From Rhodococcus sp. KRD162 (GTDB lineage: Bacteria > Actinomycetota > Actinomycetes > Mycobacteriales > Mycobacteriaceae), in assembly GCF_017168335.1 (NCBI RefSeq), contig NZ_JABFAU010000001.1, positions 1-64,000 on the forward strand: DNA of 64,000 nt. Reading direction: 5' to 3'. Within the stretch, counting starts at the first letter, position 1; every line of letters starts with the position of its first letter. The notes beneath the pieces were generated by a model. The model searched no databases, had not been told where the DNA came from, and saw only the letters and a list, made by a program, of their open reading frames with translations. The position numbers and the translations under genes were made by a program. Shown here one piece after another: positions 48,004 to 57,412 of the stretch.

Positions 48004-48651
48004 CTATAACGACTCGTCGAAGAACTTTCCGATAATTTTTCGTCCTTCCTCGGCAACGCGGGCGAGGAACTCTGCGTCCGGTGCCGTTCCCGCCGGCATG
48101 TGGGCCTCGAGCATCGATTGTTCTGCCGGGGTGAGCTCGACGTGGAACTGCAGTCCGAGGCCGCTGCCGAACCGAAACGCCTGATTGCGGTAAAGGTTGG
48201 AGCTGGCCAGCAGTTCCGCGCCCGCGGGCAGATCGAAGGTATCGGTGTGCCAGTGCACCACCGGCACTGCCGCATCCCCGAGCAACGACACACCGGCCGC
48301 GGTCGCGCCGACTTCTCCGGATCCCAGCTCCGCTACAGGTCCCGGGTACACCGCGCAGCCCTGTGAGGCTGCCAGCAGTTGCGCGCCCAAGCAGACCCCG
48401 AGCACCGGAATCTCACGTCGCAGACATTCGGAGATCAGTTCGCGTTCTGCTCGTACGTGCGGGTGAGCGAGGTCGCCCCACGCATTCATCGGCCCACCCA
48501 TCACGATCAACCCGGAGATGTCCTCGGCCGTGGGTAGCGGGTCGCCGCCACTCATGCTGGCTACCGAGTGCTCGATTCCGCGCTCGATCATGACGGTCCC
48601 GATCAGGGCCGGACCCTCGATGTCGACATGTGTGATCACCCACCAACTCAT
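48004..48651 (-). CDS. Type 1 glutamine amidotransferase
   Basis: A 215-residue class I glutamine amidotransferase domain standing alone. Catalytic Cys87 is in LGVCLGAQLLA, with His170 and Glu172 in LGLQFHVELTP. The oxyanion strand is IVMGGPMNAWGDL. Similar stand-alone proteins are annotated as GMP-synthase-like; they may be gamma-glutamyl hydrolases or degrade gamma-glutamyl compounds. The ATG at 48651 is chosen over a longer frame because MSWWVITHVD begins the domain. Its start lies 10 bases from the divergent LLM gene, leaving almost no room for two promoters. Confidence 0.85.
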   Translation of the reverse strand: MSWWVITHVDIEGPALIGTVMIERGIEHSVASMSGGDPLPTAEDISGLIVMGGPMNAWGDLAHPHVRAERELISECLRREIPVLGVCLGAQLLAASQGCAVYPGPVAELGSGEVGATAAGVSLLGDAAVPVVHWHTDTFDLPAGAELLASSNLYRNQAFRFGSGLGLQFHVELTPAEQSMLEAHMPAGTAPDAEFLARVAEEGRKIIGKFFDESL

Positions 48652-48661
48652 GACGAGAAAT

Positions 48662-49660
48662 ATGCCCGACGCCCCGTCGGTTGTGCCAGCTGTGTTGATT
48701 TCCTTGCTGGACCGATCTCGCACTCGAACGGGTTTCGACGACGCGTCGGCGCTGCGCCATACCGTCGAACGGGCGGTACACGCCGAGCAGATCGGGATGC
48801 ATCGATTCTGGGTGGCCGAGCACCACGGTGTGCCGGGCATCGCATCGGGTGCACCGGCAGTATTGGCCGCGGCGGTGGCCTCGCGGACCTCGCGTATCCG
48901 CGTCGGCTCCGGGGGAGTGATGCTGCCCAATCATCAGCCGCTGGTGGTGGCCGAGCAGTTTCTGATGTTGGAGTCGCTGTTTCCCGGCCGAATCGATCTG
49001 GGGGTCGGCCGCTCGCTGGGTTTCACCGAACCGGTGCGGGCAGCTCTGCGTCGAGATCGCGAAACCCCTGACAGTTTCGAGGCCGATATCGCCGAACTGC
49101 GTTCGTATCTGGACGGTGCGGCACCGGTGACGGCACGGCCGGCCGCCGCACCTCCGGCGATGTTCGTACTCGCGACGGGTTCCGGCCTCGAGGTGGCCGC
49201 CCGCGCCGGCCTTCCGGTCGTCCTCGGCGGCCCTGTCCTGCAGCAGGACGATCCGTCCGCGCTGTATCGCAAGCACTTTCGGCCGTCGACGGCCAATACT
49301 GAACCCCGCGTGATCGTCTCGCTCGACGTGATGATCGCAGCCGACGCGGCCGAGGCCCGCAGGCTCGCGATTCCCGAAGCGTGGGCGATGGCCAGATCGC
49401 GGCGCGAGGGCGAATTTCCGGCCTTGGAATCGGTCGCGGATATCGAGGCCTCCCGGTGGACACCGCAGACGCGCGACCGAATCGAGGCCACGTTGGCGTC
49501 GACGATTCTCGGCACCGCGACTCAGGTTCGTTCCCGGCTCGAGGAATTGGTCGAGCGCACCGGCGCGAACGAGATCATGGCGTCGACATCGACGTACGAT
49601 CGCAGCGAGTTGTTCGATGCGGATGCCGCGCTCGCTCAACTGGCCGGTGCGGCCGGTTGA
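48662..49660 (+). CDS. LLM class flavin-dependent oxidoreductase
   Basis: A 332-residue luciferase-like monooxygenase-fold protein of the MsnO8 type. It starts MPDAPSVVPAVLISLLDRSR, followed by HAEQIGMHRFWVAEHHGVPG, the diagnostic AEHHG region. RIRVGSGGVMLPNHQPLVVA and LFPGRIDLGVGRSLGF are also typical. It should use FMN/F420-type flavin; the substrate is unknown. ATG 48662 is used; an ATG at 48650 would place the start inside the TCATGA shared with the divergent gene. The 3' end overlaps the convergent LysR gene by 25 bases. Confidence 0.86.
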   Translation: MPDAPSVVPAVLISLLDRSRTRTGFDDASALRHTVERAVHAEQIGMHRFWVAEHHGVPGIASGAPAVLAAAVASRTSRIRVGSGGVMLPNHQPLVVAEQFLMLESLFPGRIDLGVGRSLGFTEPVRAALRRDRETPDSFEADIAELRSYLDGAAPVTARPAAAPPAMFVLATGSGLEVAARAGLPVVLGGPVLQQDDPSALYRKHFRPSTANTEPRVIVSLDVMIAADAAEARRLAIPEAWAMARSRREGEFPALESVADIEASRWTPQTRDRIEATLASTILGTATQVRSRLEELVERTGANEIMASTSTYDRSELFDADAALAQLAGAAG

Positions 49661-50535
49661 ATTGGTGCTGTTGCCGCCAGCGCGGCGACCAGATCGCGTT
49701 GAATGTCGGTGACCGGCTCGGTGGCGTCGACCACCGCTGATACCGGTAGTCGCAGTCGGCGGTCGGCCTCGGTGCGGAACACCAATCCGGTCTTCGGGGT
49801 GCTGTCTGCTGTGCTGGAGTACAGGATCGACCAGCACTGCGGGTTCTTGAGCAGTTCGGCGCTGGCCGTGTGATCCGACGCGACGGGTGGCCCGAAGGTC
49901 AGCGGTAGGCCGCTGCGTTTCATCTCGCGCTCGATCACCCGGTGCAGCAGGATCTGTTCGCTGCGTTTGGGAAGCAGCAGGGGGTATTCGGCGAGCTGGC
50001 TCAGGCTGGGGTTGTCTGTGTCGGCCAGGGGATGTCCCTCGGGGAGAACGACGACGAGGTCCTCGGTCCACAGTTCGGTCACGTGCAACCCCGACCGTTC
50101 GACGCTGCCGCGGATGAGGGCCACTTGGCAGTCCCCTGACGTCACTGCTTCGATCTGTTCTGCGAATCGTTTCAGGACGAAGTCGATCTCGGCCTCGGGA
50201 TGGCGTTCGCGTACCGAGACGATGGCGGCGATGGCATTGGCAGCGAAGGTCATGTTCCCGGTCAGGCGTAGTTGGTGTCGGCGTCGCGTCGTCAACGCCA
50301 GGGCGGATTGTTCGAGTTCCACCATGTGCCGAGCGATGGAGACCAATTGCGCTCCGACGACGGTCAATCGGACGGTTCTCGAGGTTCGTTCGAACAGTGG
50401 CTCGCCGATCTCCCTTTCCAGTTTCGCGATCTGCAGGCTGATTGCCGATTGCGAAACGTAGCAGCGTTCTGCCGCCCGGGAGAAGTTCAGTTCCTCCCCG
50501 ACGGCAAGGAAGTACTTGAGCTGTCGTAGTTCCAT
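49636..50535 (-). CDS. LysR-family transcriptional regulator
   Basis: A 299-residue LysR regulator. The winged helix-turn-helix occupies residues 1-60 (MELRQLKYFLAVGEELNFSR, AAERCYVSQSAISLQIAKLE). The effector domain follows (LRLTGNMTFAANAIAAIVSV, LVVVLPEGHPLADTDNPSLS). The gene is divergent from the NADH dehydrogenase gene, whose GTG lies 131 bases away, the usual position of a LysR target. The ligand is unknown. It overlaps the end of the LLM gene, which is convergent. Confidence 0.9.
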   Translation of the reverse strand: MELRQLKYFLAVGEELNFSRAAERCYVSQSAISLQIAKLEREIGEPLFERTSRTVRLTVVGAQLVSIARHMVELEQSALALTTRRRHQLRLTGNMTFAANAIAAIVSVRERHPEAEIDFVLKRFAEQIEAVTSGDCQVALIRGSVERSGLHVTELWTEDLVVVLPEGHPLADTDNPSLSQLAEYPLLLPKRSEQILLHRVIEREMKRSGLPLTFGPPVASDHTASAELLKNPQCWSILYSSTADSTPKTGLVFRTEADRRLRLPVSAVVDATEPVTDIQRDLVAALAATAPIQPAAPAS

Positions 50536-50666
50536 CTGCGGCCCCTTCCATGAGCTCCACTCATAGATGCTATTTCAATTTCCGCGTTGATAGAGCGCCG
50601 GGTTCGGAGTTCCATGGAGTTGGTTCTTCGTATGGGAAAGGACTTGGGCTAGGAAAGGAAAGTGCA

Positions 50667-51989
50667 GTGCAAACGTACGACGTCGTCATCGTGGGATCGG
50701 GATTCGGAGCTTTGGCCGCCGCCAAGTCTCTGGGCAAGGCCGGTGTGACGTTCTCGCTGATCTCCAGCACCACCGAACACCTCTTCCAACCCCTGCTCTA
50801 CCAGGCCGCCACCGGGATGCTCTCGACGGGCGAGATCGCTCCTCCGATTCGCCGCATCCTCGCGCAGTACGACTCCGCCGACGTCCGTCTGGGACGCGTC
50901 GTCGATGTCGACCCCGAGGCTCACCAGGTCACGTACATCGGTGCCGGCCAGAGCCACACCATCGGTTTCGGTCGCCTCATCGTCGCAACCGGTGCCACGC
51001 AGGCGTACTTCGGCCGCGACGAGTTCAAGGACCGCACGTACGCGCTCAAGACGGTGGACGATGCGATCGCACTGCGCGAGCAGATTCTGAGCTGCTACGA
51101 AACCGCGCACACGACCACCGATCCCGATCTCCGCACAGAGCTGCTCAGCTTCGTCGTGGTCGGAGCAGGCGCGACGGGCGTCGAGCTCGCAGGCCAGATC
51201 CGGGATCTCGCGCACCGCTACTTTGCCGGATCGTTCCCCGATATCGACCCGGATGACGTCACCGTCACCCTCGTCGACGGTGTCGACGAGGTGCTGCCCG
51301 CATTCGGCGGAAAACTCAGCGCGTACGCCCGCACGAAGCTCGAGAAGTCGGGCGTCGATGTCGTCACCGGGGCGATGGTCACCGATATCGCCGACGACGT
51401 CGTCACCGTGCAGGACGTCGAGACCAAGGCTGTGCGAACCTATCCGGCCAAGACGGTCATCTGGTCGGCAGGCGTTCAGGCCAGTGATCTGGCGGCCACG
51501 GTCGCCGAGCGCACCGGCTGCGAGACCGACCGTGCCGGACGCCTTCTCGTGCACGACGACCTGACGGTCGGCTCGGCGAAGGACATCTTCGCGATCGGCG
51601 ATGTGACCTCGTTGCACAAGTTGCCCGGCCAGTCGCCGGTCGCGATGCAGCAGGGTCGCCACGTGGCCAAGATGATCATCGGAAAGGTCGACGCGGGAAC
51701 CGCGTTCGAGTACACCGACAAGGGCAGTATGTCGATCGTCGGCCGGTTCAGTGCCGTGGCACGATTGTTCGGCAAGGTCGATATGTCGGGACCGATCGCG
51801 TGGCTCATGTGGCTCGCCGTACATCTGATGTACCTCGTCGGATTCCGCAATCGATATGTGGCGGTGGTGTCCTGGATGACCTCGTACATCGGTGACAAGC
51901 GTCCGCACTTCCAGTACACCGACAAGTCGGCGTCGATGGAGGATCCGGCAGTTACGGCATCCGATGAAGACGAGCGCAGAGCGGCCTAG
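50667..51989 (+). CDS. ndh: Type II NADH dehydrogenase-like FAD oxidoreductase
   Basis: A 440-residue NDH-2-type protein that would pass electrons from NADH to quinone at the membrane face. The FAD loop is VIVGSGFGALAAAKSLGKAG (Gly10, Gly12, Gly14), and the NADH loop is VVVGAGATGVELAGQIRDLA. GSAKDIFAIGDVTSLHKLPG positions the flavin, and PVAMQQGRHVAK is the quinone-site motif. A hydrophobic C-terminal segment (IAWLMWLAVHLMYLVGF) mediates membrane binding. GTG 50667 has AGGAAAGGAAA upstream. A LysR gene is divergent. Other pyridine nucleotide-disulfide oxidoreductases are possible but less likely. Confidence 0.88.
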   Translation: MQTYDVVIVGSGFGALAAAKSLGKAGVTFSLISSTTEHLFQPLLYQAATGMLSTGEIAPPIRRILAQYDSADVRLGRVVDVDPEAHQVTYIGAGQSHTIGFGRLIVATGATQAYFGRDEFKDRTYALKTVDDAIALREQILSCYETAHTTTDPDLRTELLSFVVVGAGATGVELAGQIRDLAHRYFAGSFPDIDPDDVTVTLVDGVDEVLPAFGGKLSAYARTKLEKSGVDVVTGAMVTDIADDVVTVQDVETKAVRTYPAKTVIWSAGVQASDLAATVAERTGCETDRAGRLLVHDDLTVGSAKDIFAIGDVTSLHKLPGQSPVAMQQGRHVAKMIIGKVDAGTAFEYTDKGSMSIVGRFSAVARLFGKVDMSGPIAWLMWLAVHLMYLVGFRNRYVAVVSWMTSYIGDKRPHFQYTDKSASMEDPAVTASDEDERRAA

Positions 51990-52636
51990 CTGCTTACCAG
52001 GCCGTTGCGGTAGGCCCAGATCACCACGTGCACTCGGGTATTGACGTCGAGTTTGCGGCAGATATTGCCGATGTGGGTCTTCACCGTGCTCTGTTCGAGA
52101 TGGAGGGATCGGGCAATCTCGCTGTTGCCGAGCCCCTGGGCCAACAGCTGCACCACCTCCATCTCGCGCGCGCTCAGATCATGCTGCGGTGCGGTCGAAC
52201 TCGGGGCGCGGGTGCCGCGGCGAGCGAACTCGCTCATCAACCGCGGCGTCAGTCGTGGTGAGAGCGCAGCCCCACCGCCTGCCACGGTCACCACGGCCGC
52301 GGCCAATTCCTCCGGGTCGGTGTCCTTGAGCAGGAATCCGGACGCACCGATATCGAGAGCTGCGAACACGTATTCGTCGAGGTCGAACGTGGTGACGACG
52401 ATGACGCGTACGCCGTCGAAGCGAGCAAGTATCTCGCGGGTCGCAGTAAGCCCGTCGCCGTTAGGCATCCTGATGTCCATCAGCACCACGTCGGGTCGCA
52501 GCGCCGATACCTGTTGAACAGCATGCGTTCCCGAGTGTGCGTGCCCGAGCACCTCGATGTCGGGACTGCCGGCGAGGAACAGCTCGAACCCCTGCCGCAC
52601 GACGGGTTGGTCGTCGGCAATGAGGACGGTGATCAT
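51986..52636 (-). CDS. NarL/FixJ-type response regulator
   Basis: A 216-residue response regulator. The receiver domain has the acidic pair Asp8-Asp9, phospho-acceptor Asp54 in VVLMDIRMPNGDG and Lys in GFLLKDTDPEEL. The LuxR-type helix-turn-helix reads DLSAREMEVVQLLAQGLGNS, then EIARSLHLEQSTVKTHIGNI. Its ATG overlaps the stop of the kinase gene by 4 bases, so kinase and regulator are translated together. The 3' end overlaps the stop of the convergent NADH dehydrogenase gene by 4 bases. The regulated genes are not evident. Confidence 0.93.
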   Translation of the reverse strand: MITVLIADDQPVVRQGFELFLAGSPDIEVLGHAHSGTHAVQQVSALRPDVVLMDIRMPNGDGLTATREILARFDGVRVIVVTTFDLDEYVFAALDIGASGFLLKDTDPEELAAAVVTVAGGGAALSPRLTPRLMSEFARRGTRAPSSTAPQHDLSAREMEVVQLLAQGLGNSEIARSLHLEQSTVKTHIGNICRKLDVNTRVHVVIWAYRNGLVSS

Positions 52637-53916
52637 GCCGATGCCTGCCGCAGCTGAGAGATCTTGCCGCCGATGGGTAGCCGAGCGTGCACGGTCCAGG
52701 TCGATTCGTCGGCAGACAATGCGGCGTCGAGGGTTCCGCCGAGCAGGGCAGCACGCTCCCGCATTCCTGGGATGCCGAACCCCTGTCCCTGAGAATCGGA
52801 TTGGACGGAGCTGCCTGTTTCGACAGTGTTGGCGACTGTCACCTCGATGGTCGAGGAAAGTTCCGTGACCTGAACGCGTACCGCGCATCTCGGTGCGTGG
52901 CGGCGGGCATTGGACAGCGCTTCCTGAACGACGCGGTAGCACGTCAATTGCACCCCACTGTCGATCTCGGCTGTCTGTCCGGTGATGTCGATGTCGATGG
53001 AGGCGAACGAGATCGCAGACTGTTCGATCAACTCGGGGATATCGGAGATCATCGGCTGCGGAGCGCTGTCGACCAGGTTGCCCGGGCGCAGGATCCCGAC
53101 GATTTGACGCAGGCTGTCGAGGGTGCGCTGGCCGTGTCCGATTGCACCGGTGAGCAGTTCGCGGGCCTGATCGGGATCCGTCGCGATGAGCGTCTTCGAT
53201 GCCTTGGCCGAAATGAGCATGCCGGTCAGGTGATGGGCGGCGACATCGTGCAGTTCGCGGGCCATGGCGCGGCGTTCGTTGTGGACAGCGGCGTCCAGTC
53301 GTTCTCGGTGTTCCGATTCCGCACGGTCCAGTGCCGCCTCGCTCTCGAGTTCCTGGGCCCGGTTCCGGGCGATGTACTTACCGAGTGCGACGAGGACCGT
53401 GTAATTGATGGCGAGGTTCGCCACCTGCTCGGCGACGACACCGATAGTGCCTCCGGGGCCGGCCGCCGCATCAGGGAAGGACAGGCGAGTGTCGACGCTG
53501 ACGAGGATCTCGAGGGTCAACCCGAGGGCGATAGGGGCGAACAGCCGCACACCGGTCACTCGAATCGCCAAGGCCGCGATGGCGAACCAGTACAGCGGGG
53601 TGAACCCCAGAGTGCGGTCCGGGAGAACGAGAATCAGCGCCACGCTGATGGCCACCACTGTCAGATACGACGAGACGGGAAATCTCCTGCGCACACACGT
53701 CACCGCGGTCATCGCCAGCAGGGCAGCGATACTCGCGGCGACGAGCAGTGGGTTGCCGAGCAGTTCGTCGCGCGTATCACCGACCATGCCCGTGGAAAGT
53801 TGGAATCCGGCGTAGACGAGGGTGGCGAGCAACATCTCGATCGGAAGCACCACGGGGTTGCGTGGCCGCCAGGCGGGACGAAACGTGCTCCACCAACGCG
53901 TACCACCGAGTGTCAC
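52633..53916 (-). CDS. Sensor histidine kinase (HisKA_3 / NarX-like)
   Basis: A 427-residue membrane kinase. Five or six membrane spans fill about residues 15-195 (LLATLVYAGFQLS, LLVAASIAALLAMTAVT, YLTVVAISVALILVL, LYWFAIAALAI). The dimerisation/phosphorylation box is AMARELHDVAAHHLTGMLIS with the acceptor His in RELHD. The ATPase domain has YRVVQEALSNARRHAP and GQGFGIPGMRERAALLGG. GTG 53916 is set by a GGAG 7 bases upstream and by GTGA overlap with the preceding membrane-protein gene. The signal is unknown. Confidence 0.9.
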   Translation of the reverse strand: MTLGGTRWWSTFRPAWRPRNPVVLPIEMLLATLVYAGFQLSTGMVGDTRDELLGNPLLVAASIAALLAMTAVTCVRRRFPVSSYLTVVAISVALILVLPDRTLGFTPLYWFAIAALAIRVTGVRLFAPIALGLTLEILVSVDTRLSFPDAAAGPGGTIGVVAEQVANLAINYTVLVALGKYIARNRAQELESEAALDRAESEHRERLDAAVHNERRAMARELHDVAAHHLTGMLISAKASKTLIATDPDQARELLTGAIGHGQRTLDSLRQIVGILRPGNLVDSAPQPMISDIPELIEQSAISFASIDIDITGQTAEIDSGVQLTCYRVVQEALSNARRHAPRCAVRVQVTELSSTIEVTVANTVETGSSVQSDSQGQGFGIPGMRERAALLGGTLDAALSADESTWTVHARLPIGGKISQLRQASA

Positions 53917-54497
53917 AGCCGACTCCGTTCTCCTGCCGCGTCTTGGGAACCCGTCTTCTTCGATCCCAGCACCCACAGCGGTCCGGTCACGAACCAGAAG
54001 AACGTGATGACTCCGAGCGGTGTGATCACGGTCTTCAACGCTGCTGCCTGCTCCGAGTCTGCCACGGTGTACGCGAGTCCGTAGGTGATCACCAGCGCGA
54101 TCGCGGCGGCGCACAGCCATTTCACGAATCCGCGGATCTCGTTGCGATAGGCCTGTGGACCGGCTTTGGGAGGCTTGACCGGTGCCGGTCCGCCTGCGAA
54201 CCGGTGGGCGAAGCGGACGTCGAGCCACGCCACCGTGGAGTGCGCGAACACCACGGTCCAGCCGAGGTAGATCCCGGCGAGTCGGTGCGCGAATTCGACC
54301 TCGCCGCCTCTGTGTAGGTCGAGAGCCACTGCGGCCACGAGGATGATGTCGAGGACCGGGAGCAATGCCAGCGTGATGGTGCTGGCGCGCCGCATCCGCG
54401 CCACGTAGCGCAGGCACAGTCCGCCGATCACCAGCACCCAGAAGCCGATCTCGCAGACTGCGATCGTGAGCAGAATCGGATTGTTCATGGGGTCCAT
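53913..54497 (-). CDS. Integral membrane protein upstream of the two-component genes
   Basis: A 194-residue protein with about five membrane spans (LLTIAVCEIGFWVLVIGGLC, TLALLPVLDIILVAAVALDL, IYLGWTVVFAHSTVAWL, WLCAAAIALVITYGLAY, VITFFWFVTGPLWVLGS). A central cytosolic loop holds HRFAGGPAPVKPPKAGPQAY. I do not recognise the family. Its stop overlaps the kinase start (GTGA), so the product may feed the sensor or be its accessory subunit; that is inferred from context. A second Met at residue 4 is an equally good start. Confidence 0.75.
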   Translation of the reverse strand: MDPMNNPILLTIAVCEIGFWVLVIGGLCLRYVARMRRASTITLALLPVLDIILVAAVALDLHRGGEVEFAHRLAGIYLGWTVVFAHSTVAWLDVRFAHRFAGGPAPVKPPKAGPQAYRNEIRGFVKWLCAAAIALVITYGLAYTVADSEQAAALKTVITPLGVITFFWFVTGPLWVLGSKKTGSQDAAGERSRL

Positions 54498-54600
54498 GTC
54501 ACCGCAGCCGATGCCTCACGAGATACCCCCGGCGTGGCGTCGTAGCTGGTGGTTCGGTAGAAGGTACGACGCCGGGCTCCACCGAAAGTCGTAGCGCTCC

Positions 54601-55941
54601 ATGTCGGGCGATCGGCGGGTTAGGCTCGTCGACGTGATCCACCGCAGTCTTTTCGGGCACAGGGTTGCCGCGCGTCAGCCGAAGATCTTCTGGCTCTTTC
54701 TCGCTTTTGCAATCGTCGCGACGGGCGTGATCGTCGTGGAGTCGCGTGCACCCGACGCGACCGAGGTCGCGCTTCCCGAAACGCCCGGGACGAGTGCGTT
54801 CAGTGCGGTGTCCGACGATCGGAGCGATCCACCAACGGAAATTCCCGGGTGTGCAACAGTTCTCGCTCCCGACAATTCCGCAGTAGCTTTCGTGGTCGAT
54901 GAAGGCAGTTACGACGATCCTCGCTATCCGTGGTTGTCCGGGCGTAAGGCAACTGCTCTGTCCGACGCACTTGCGTCCGCATTGCCGAACGACACAACCA
55001 TCGAGTTCGCTGCGCCGGGCAGCGCCCTGTTTCTTACCGAATCGGCACTTCGTTTCGGTCCCGTTCAAGGTCCCTCGCGCAGTAGTTCGGTGGACGACCC
55101 GTCGTTCTTCGCGAGCTCGAATGCGGCCGGACTGCTGATCCGCAACGGCCGGGGCGTCGACCTGAATGTGTCGCTCTCTCAATCGAAGCGCGGTGCACCG
55201 TCCTGCATCGGTGGGAATCTCGATCGCAGACAGGTGTTGGCCGACGGTACGGTCGTCGACACCAAGGAGTCCACCGGCGACGTCGCCGGTAGAACTGCGG
55301 TGATCAGGACGGTATCCGCGTACGCACCGGACGGAACGACTCTGTCCGTCAACGCAAGTCAATTCGTGTCCTCGGACGAAGTGATGTCGATGGAAGACCT
55401 GGTGACTGTTGCCTCGTCGAGCGATCTGCGCATCGACGCACCCATACCGCCCGGCACTCGCCCGGCACCTCGGCCCTGCAGCGGTACTGGCACCGCTCAG
55501 GATGGACCCGCTGTCACGTGGTCCGATGCCGACCGTATCGGTCGGGCATTGGAACATGCTCGTATCCGAGCGTTGCGGGCCGTCATCGCATTCGAGCAGC
55601 CGCTGACCCCGATGCAACGAGGTTCGTTCACCGACGACACGTTGTGCACGTCCGGAACGATCATGACGCCGGGTTCGGAAGGGGTTCTGAGCGTCTCGAT
55701 CACAGGAGGGCAGCCGCTTCCGGAGATTCCCGACCGGTACGACCCGGCTGCCGATCGTTCGGTCGACACAGTCCGCTTGCCGGACGGATCGATCTCGGAG
55801 CGCTCGAAGCGCGGGGCTCGGACCGTCACTGTCACCCGGCCGTCGGGCACTCGTGTTCGGATCTCGTCGACGTCCGCGGGTGATCTCATCACCATCGGCA
55901 ATCTCGAGTCCATCGCAACTGCACCGGGTTTGGACCTGTGA
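54601..55941 (+). CDS. Hypothetical single-span exported protein
   Basis: A 446-residue protein of unknown family. A membrane anchor lies at about residues 28-48 (KIFWLFLAFAIVATGVIVVE), and the rest is predicted to be outside. Four Cys (IPGCATVLAP, GAPSCIGGN, PRPCSGTG, DDTLCTSGT) could form two disulfides. The end contains TVTVTRPSGTRVRISSTSAG. Its stop overlaps the start of the beta-propeller gene by 4 bases (GTGA), so the two products probably act together. The ATG 54601 lacks a strong ribosome-binding site, and a GTG at 54634 is an alternative start. Confidence 0.7.
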   Translation: MSGDRRVRLVDVIHRSLFGHRVAARQPKIFWLFLAFAIVATGVIVVESRAPDATEVALPETPGTSAFSAVSDDRSDPPTEIPGCATVLAPDNSAVAFVVDEGSYDDPRYPWLSGRKATALSDALASALPNDTTIEFAAPGSALFLTESALRFGPVQGPSRSSSVDDPSFFASSNAAGLLIRNGRGVDLNVSLSQSKRGAPSCIGGNLDRRQVLADGTVVDTKESTGDVAGRTAVIRTVSAYAPDGTTLSVNASQFVSSDEVMSMEDLVTVASSSDLRIDAPIPPGTRPAPRPCSGTGTAQDGPAVTWSDADRIGRALEHARIRALRAVIAFEQPLTPMQRGSFTDDTLCTSGTIMTPGSEGVLSVSITGGQPLPEIPDRYDPAADRSVDTVRLPDGSISERSKRGARTVTVTRPSGTRVRISSTSAGDLITIGNLESIATAPGLDL

Positions 55942-57350
55942 GCATTCGGTGGCCGGTCTGGGCCGCGGGAGCTGTGGCACTGGTGACCGTCGTTGCTGCG
56001 GTGATCGTCGTCGCGCAGGATGACCCTGTGCCTGCGGTTGCGACTGCGCCGAACGCGGCGACCACGACGACCACGGCGACCAAGGTGGTTCCCCGTTCGC
56101 CCGAGGTCCAGTGGTCCAGATCGGCCGAGGATGTGTACGGCCGCGAGTTCGCGAAGTTCGGTGATCTGGCTCTGGGGAACCGATTCCATTCCGGTTCAGC
56201 ATCATTCATCGATGCGGGCCAGGTGTACATCACCTCCGTGGGTCTGCCGGATCCTGCCAACGGAAACTTCGACGCGCCCGCGATGGTGGGACTCGCGGCC
56301 GGAGATGGGTCCACCGTGTGGCGGCGCGACGACATTCGTGTCGACTCCTGCGCCGAGCAGCTTCTGGCCGGATCCCTGGTCTGCCTGTCGGACGACGAAT
56401 CGGAGAGCCCGGAATCGACGATCGTCCTGGTGAACGCCATGACCGGTGCGGACCGCTCCGTTCGGGTGCCGTACCCGATCATCGCCATGGGGACCGACGG
56501 ATCTTCTCTCTATTCGGTCAATTCCACTGTGGCACCTGGAGGTTACGAGGGCGCGCCGCAGCTTCAGAAGGGTTCCGCGGACGATCTCGGGCGTGAGTGG
56601 GTCACCGAGTTTCCCGGCCAGGCGCTCTATGCGGGTTTGCCGAGTTCGGCGATCACCGTCGACGGCTCCTATGGCCTGGGACGCTTCGGCCCCACGGCAA
56701 TAGGATTCGACTCGGCTTCCGGTGTAATCACCTGGTATCGGGGGTATCCCAACATCTGCATCCAGCAACCGCACCGGGTGCAGCCGGCATTGGTGATCAT
56801 GACCGAGTTGGTGTGTTCGCAGTCCGAATCGTTCACCGGCACCGCCGCGGTCACTTACGATGGTCGAGTTCTGGCCAGGTCGTCGACGCCGATCTATCCT
56901 TTTCCCGAGATCGACGCTCCCGCTGACCTGTCGCTGCCGATGATTGTCGGTGACACCGCGTTCGACCGTTCGACCGGAGCGTTCGCCTGGTCGAGTCCGC
57001 TGTTGGCGTCGACCAACGGGGTGGCCGTCGCCGGTGACGTGGTGATCGCGCGGGCCCCCGGCACCGCGCACGTGAGCGCCCTCGACCTGCGAACCGGCGC
57101 AGTCCGGTGGGAGAACGATCCTGGTGACTACTATCCGATTACCGCGTACGCCGATGGTCTCGCGTACTTCACCGTCGGCGGCACCGTCGAGTCGATTGCA
57201 CTCGATGACGGTTCGACTCGACGCCGGGTCGAGATCGAGCCGACACCGGACCGTTTCAGCCGCGAACCGTCCCTCGGATCGCGGGTGACGCAATCCGGCG
57301 ATCGCCTCGTGTACTCGTCCACGGCCCACCTTGCCCTCGTCGACCGATAG
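55938..57350 (+). CDS. Exported PQQ-like beta-propeller protein
   Basis: A 470-residue protein with an N-terminal membrane anchor (about residues 6-27, WAAGAVALVTVVAAVIVVAQ) and a Thr-rich linker. Repeated propeller-type strands follow, for example MVGLAAGDGSTVWRRDDIRV, AIGFDSASGVITWYRGYPN and HVSALDLRTGAVRWENDPGD. The 'D-x-x-T/S-G-x-x-x-W' pattern marks PQQ-like blades, but no cofactor-binding residues are evident. It may be a scaffold or sensor on the outer face. It is coupled to the upstream unknown gene by GTGA overlap. Confidence 0.75.
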   Translation: MSIRWPVWAAGAVALVTVVAAVIVVAQDDPVPAVATAPNAATTTTTATKVVPRSPEVQWSRSAEDVYGREFAKFGDLALGNRFHSGSASFIDAGQVYITSVGLPDPANGNFDAPAMVGLAAGDGSTVWRRDDIRVDSCAEQLLAGSLVCLSDDESESPESTIVLVNAMTGADRSVRVPYPIIAMGTDGSSLYSVNSTVAPGGYEGAPQLQKGSADDLGREWVTEFPGQALYAGLPSSAITVDGSYGLGRFGPTAIGFDSASGVITWYRGYPNICIQQPHRVQPALVIMTELVCSQSESFTGTAAVTYDGRVLARSSTPIYPFPEIDAPADLSLPMIVGDTAFDRSTGAFAWSSPLLASTNGVAVAGDVVIARAPGTAHVSALDLRTGAVRWENDPGDYYPITAYADGLAYFTVGGTVESIALDDGSTRRRVEIEPTPDRFSREPSLGSRVTQSGDRLVYSSTAHLALVDR

Positions 57351-57412
57351 CCGAACGCGCTACTGTGGAACTACACATACAGGACAGCGCACCCACGATC
57401 AGGGAGTCCACC

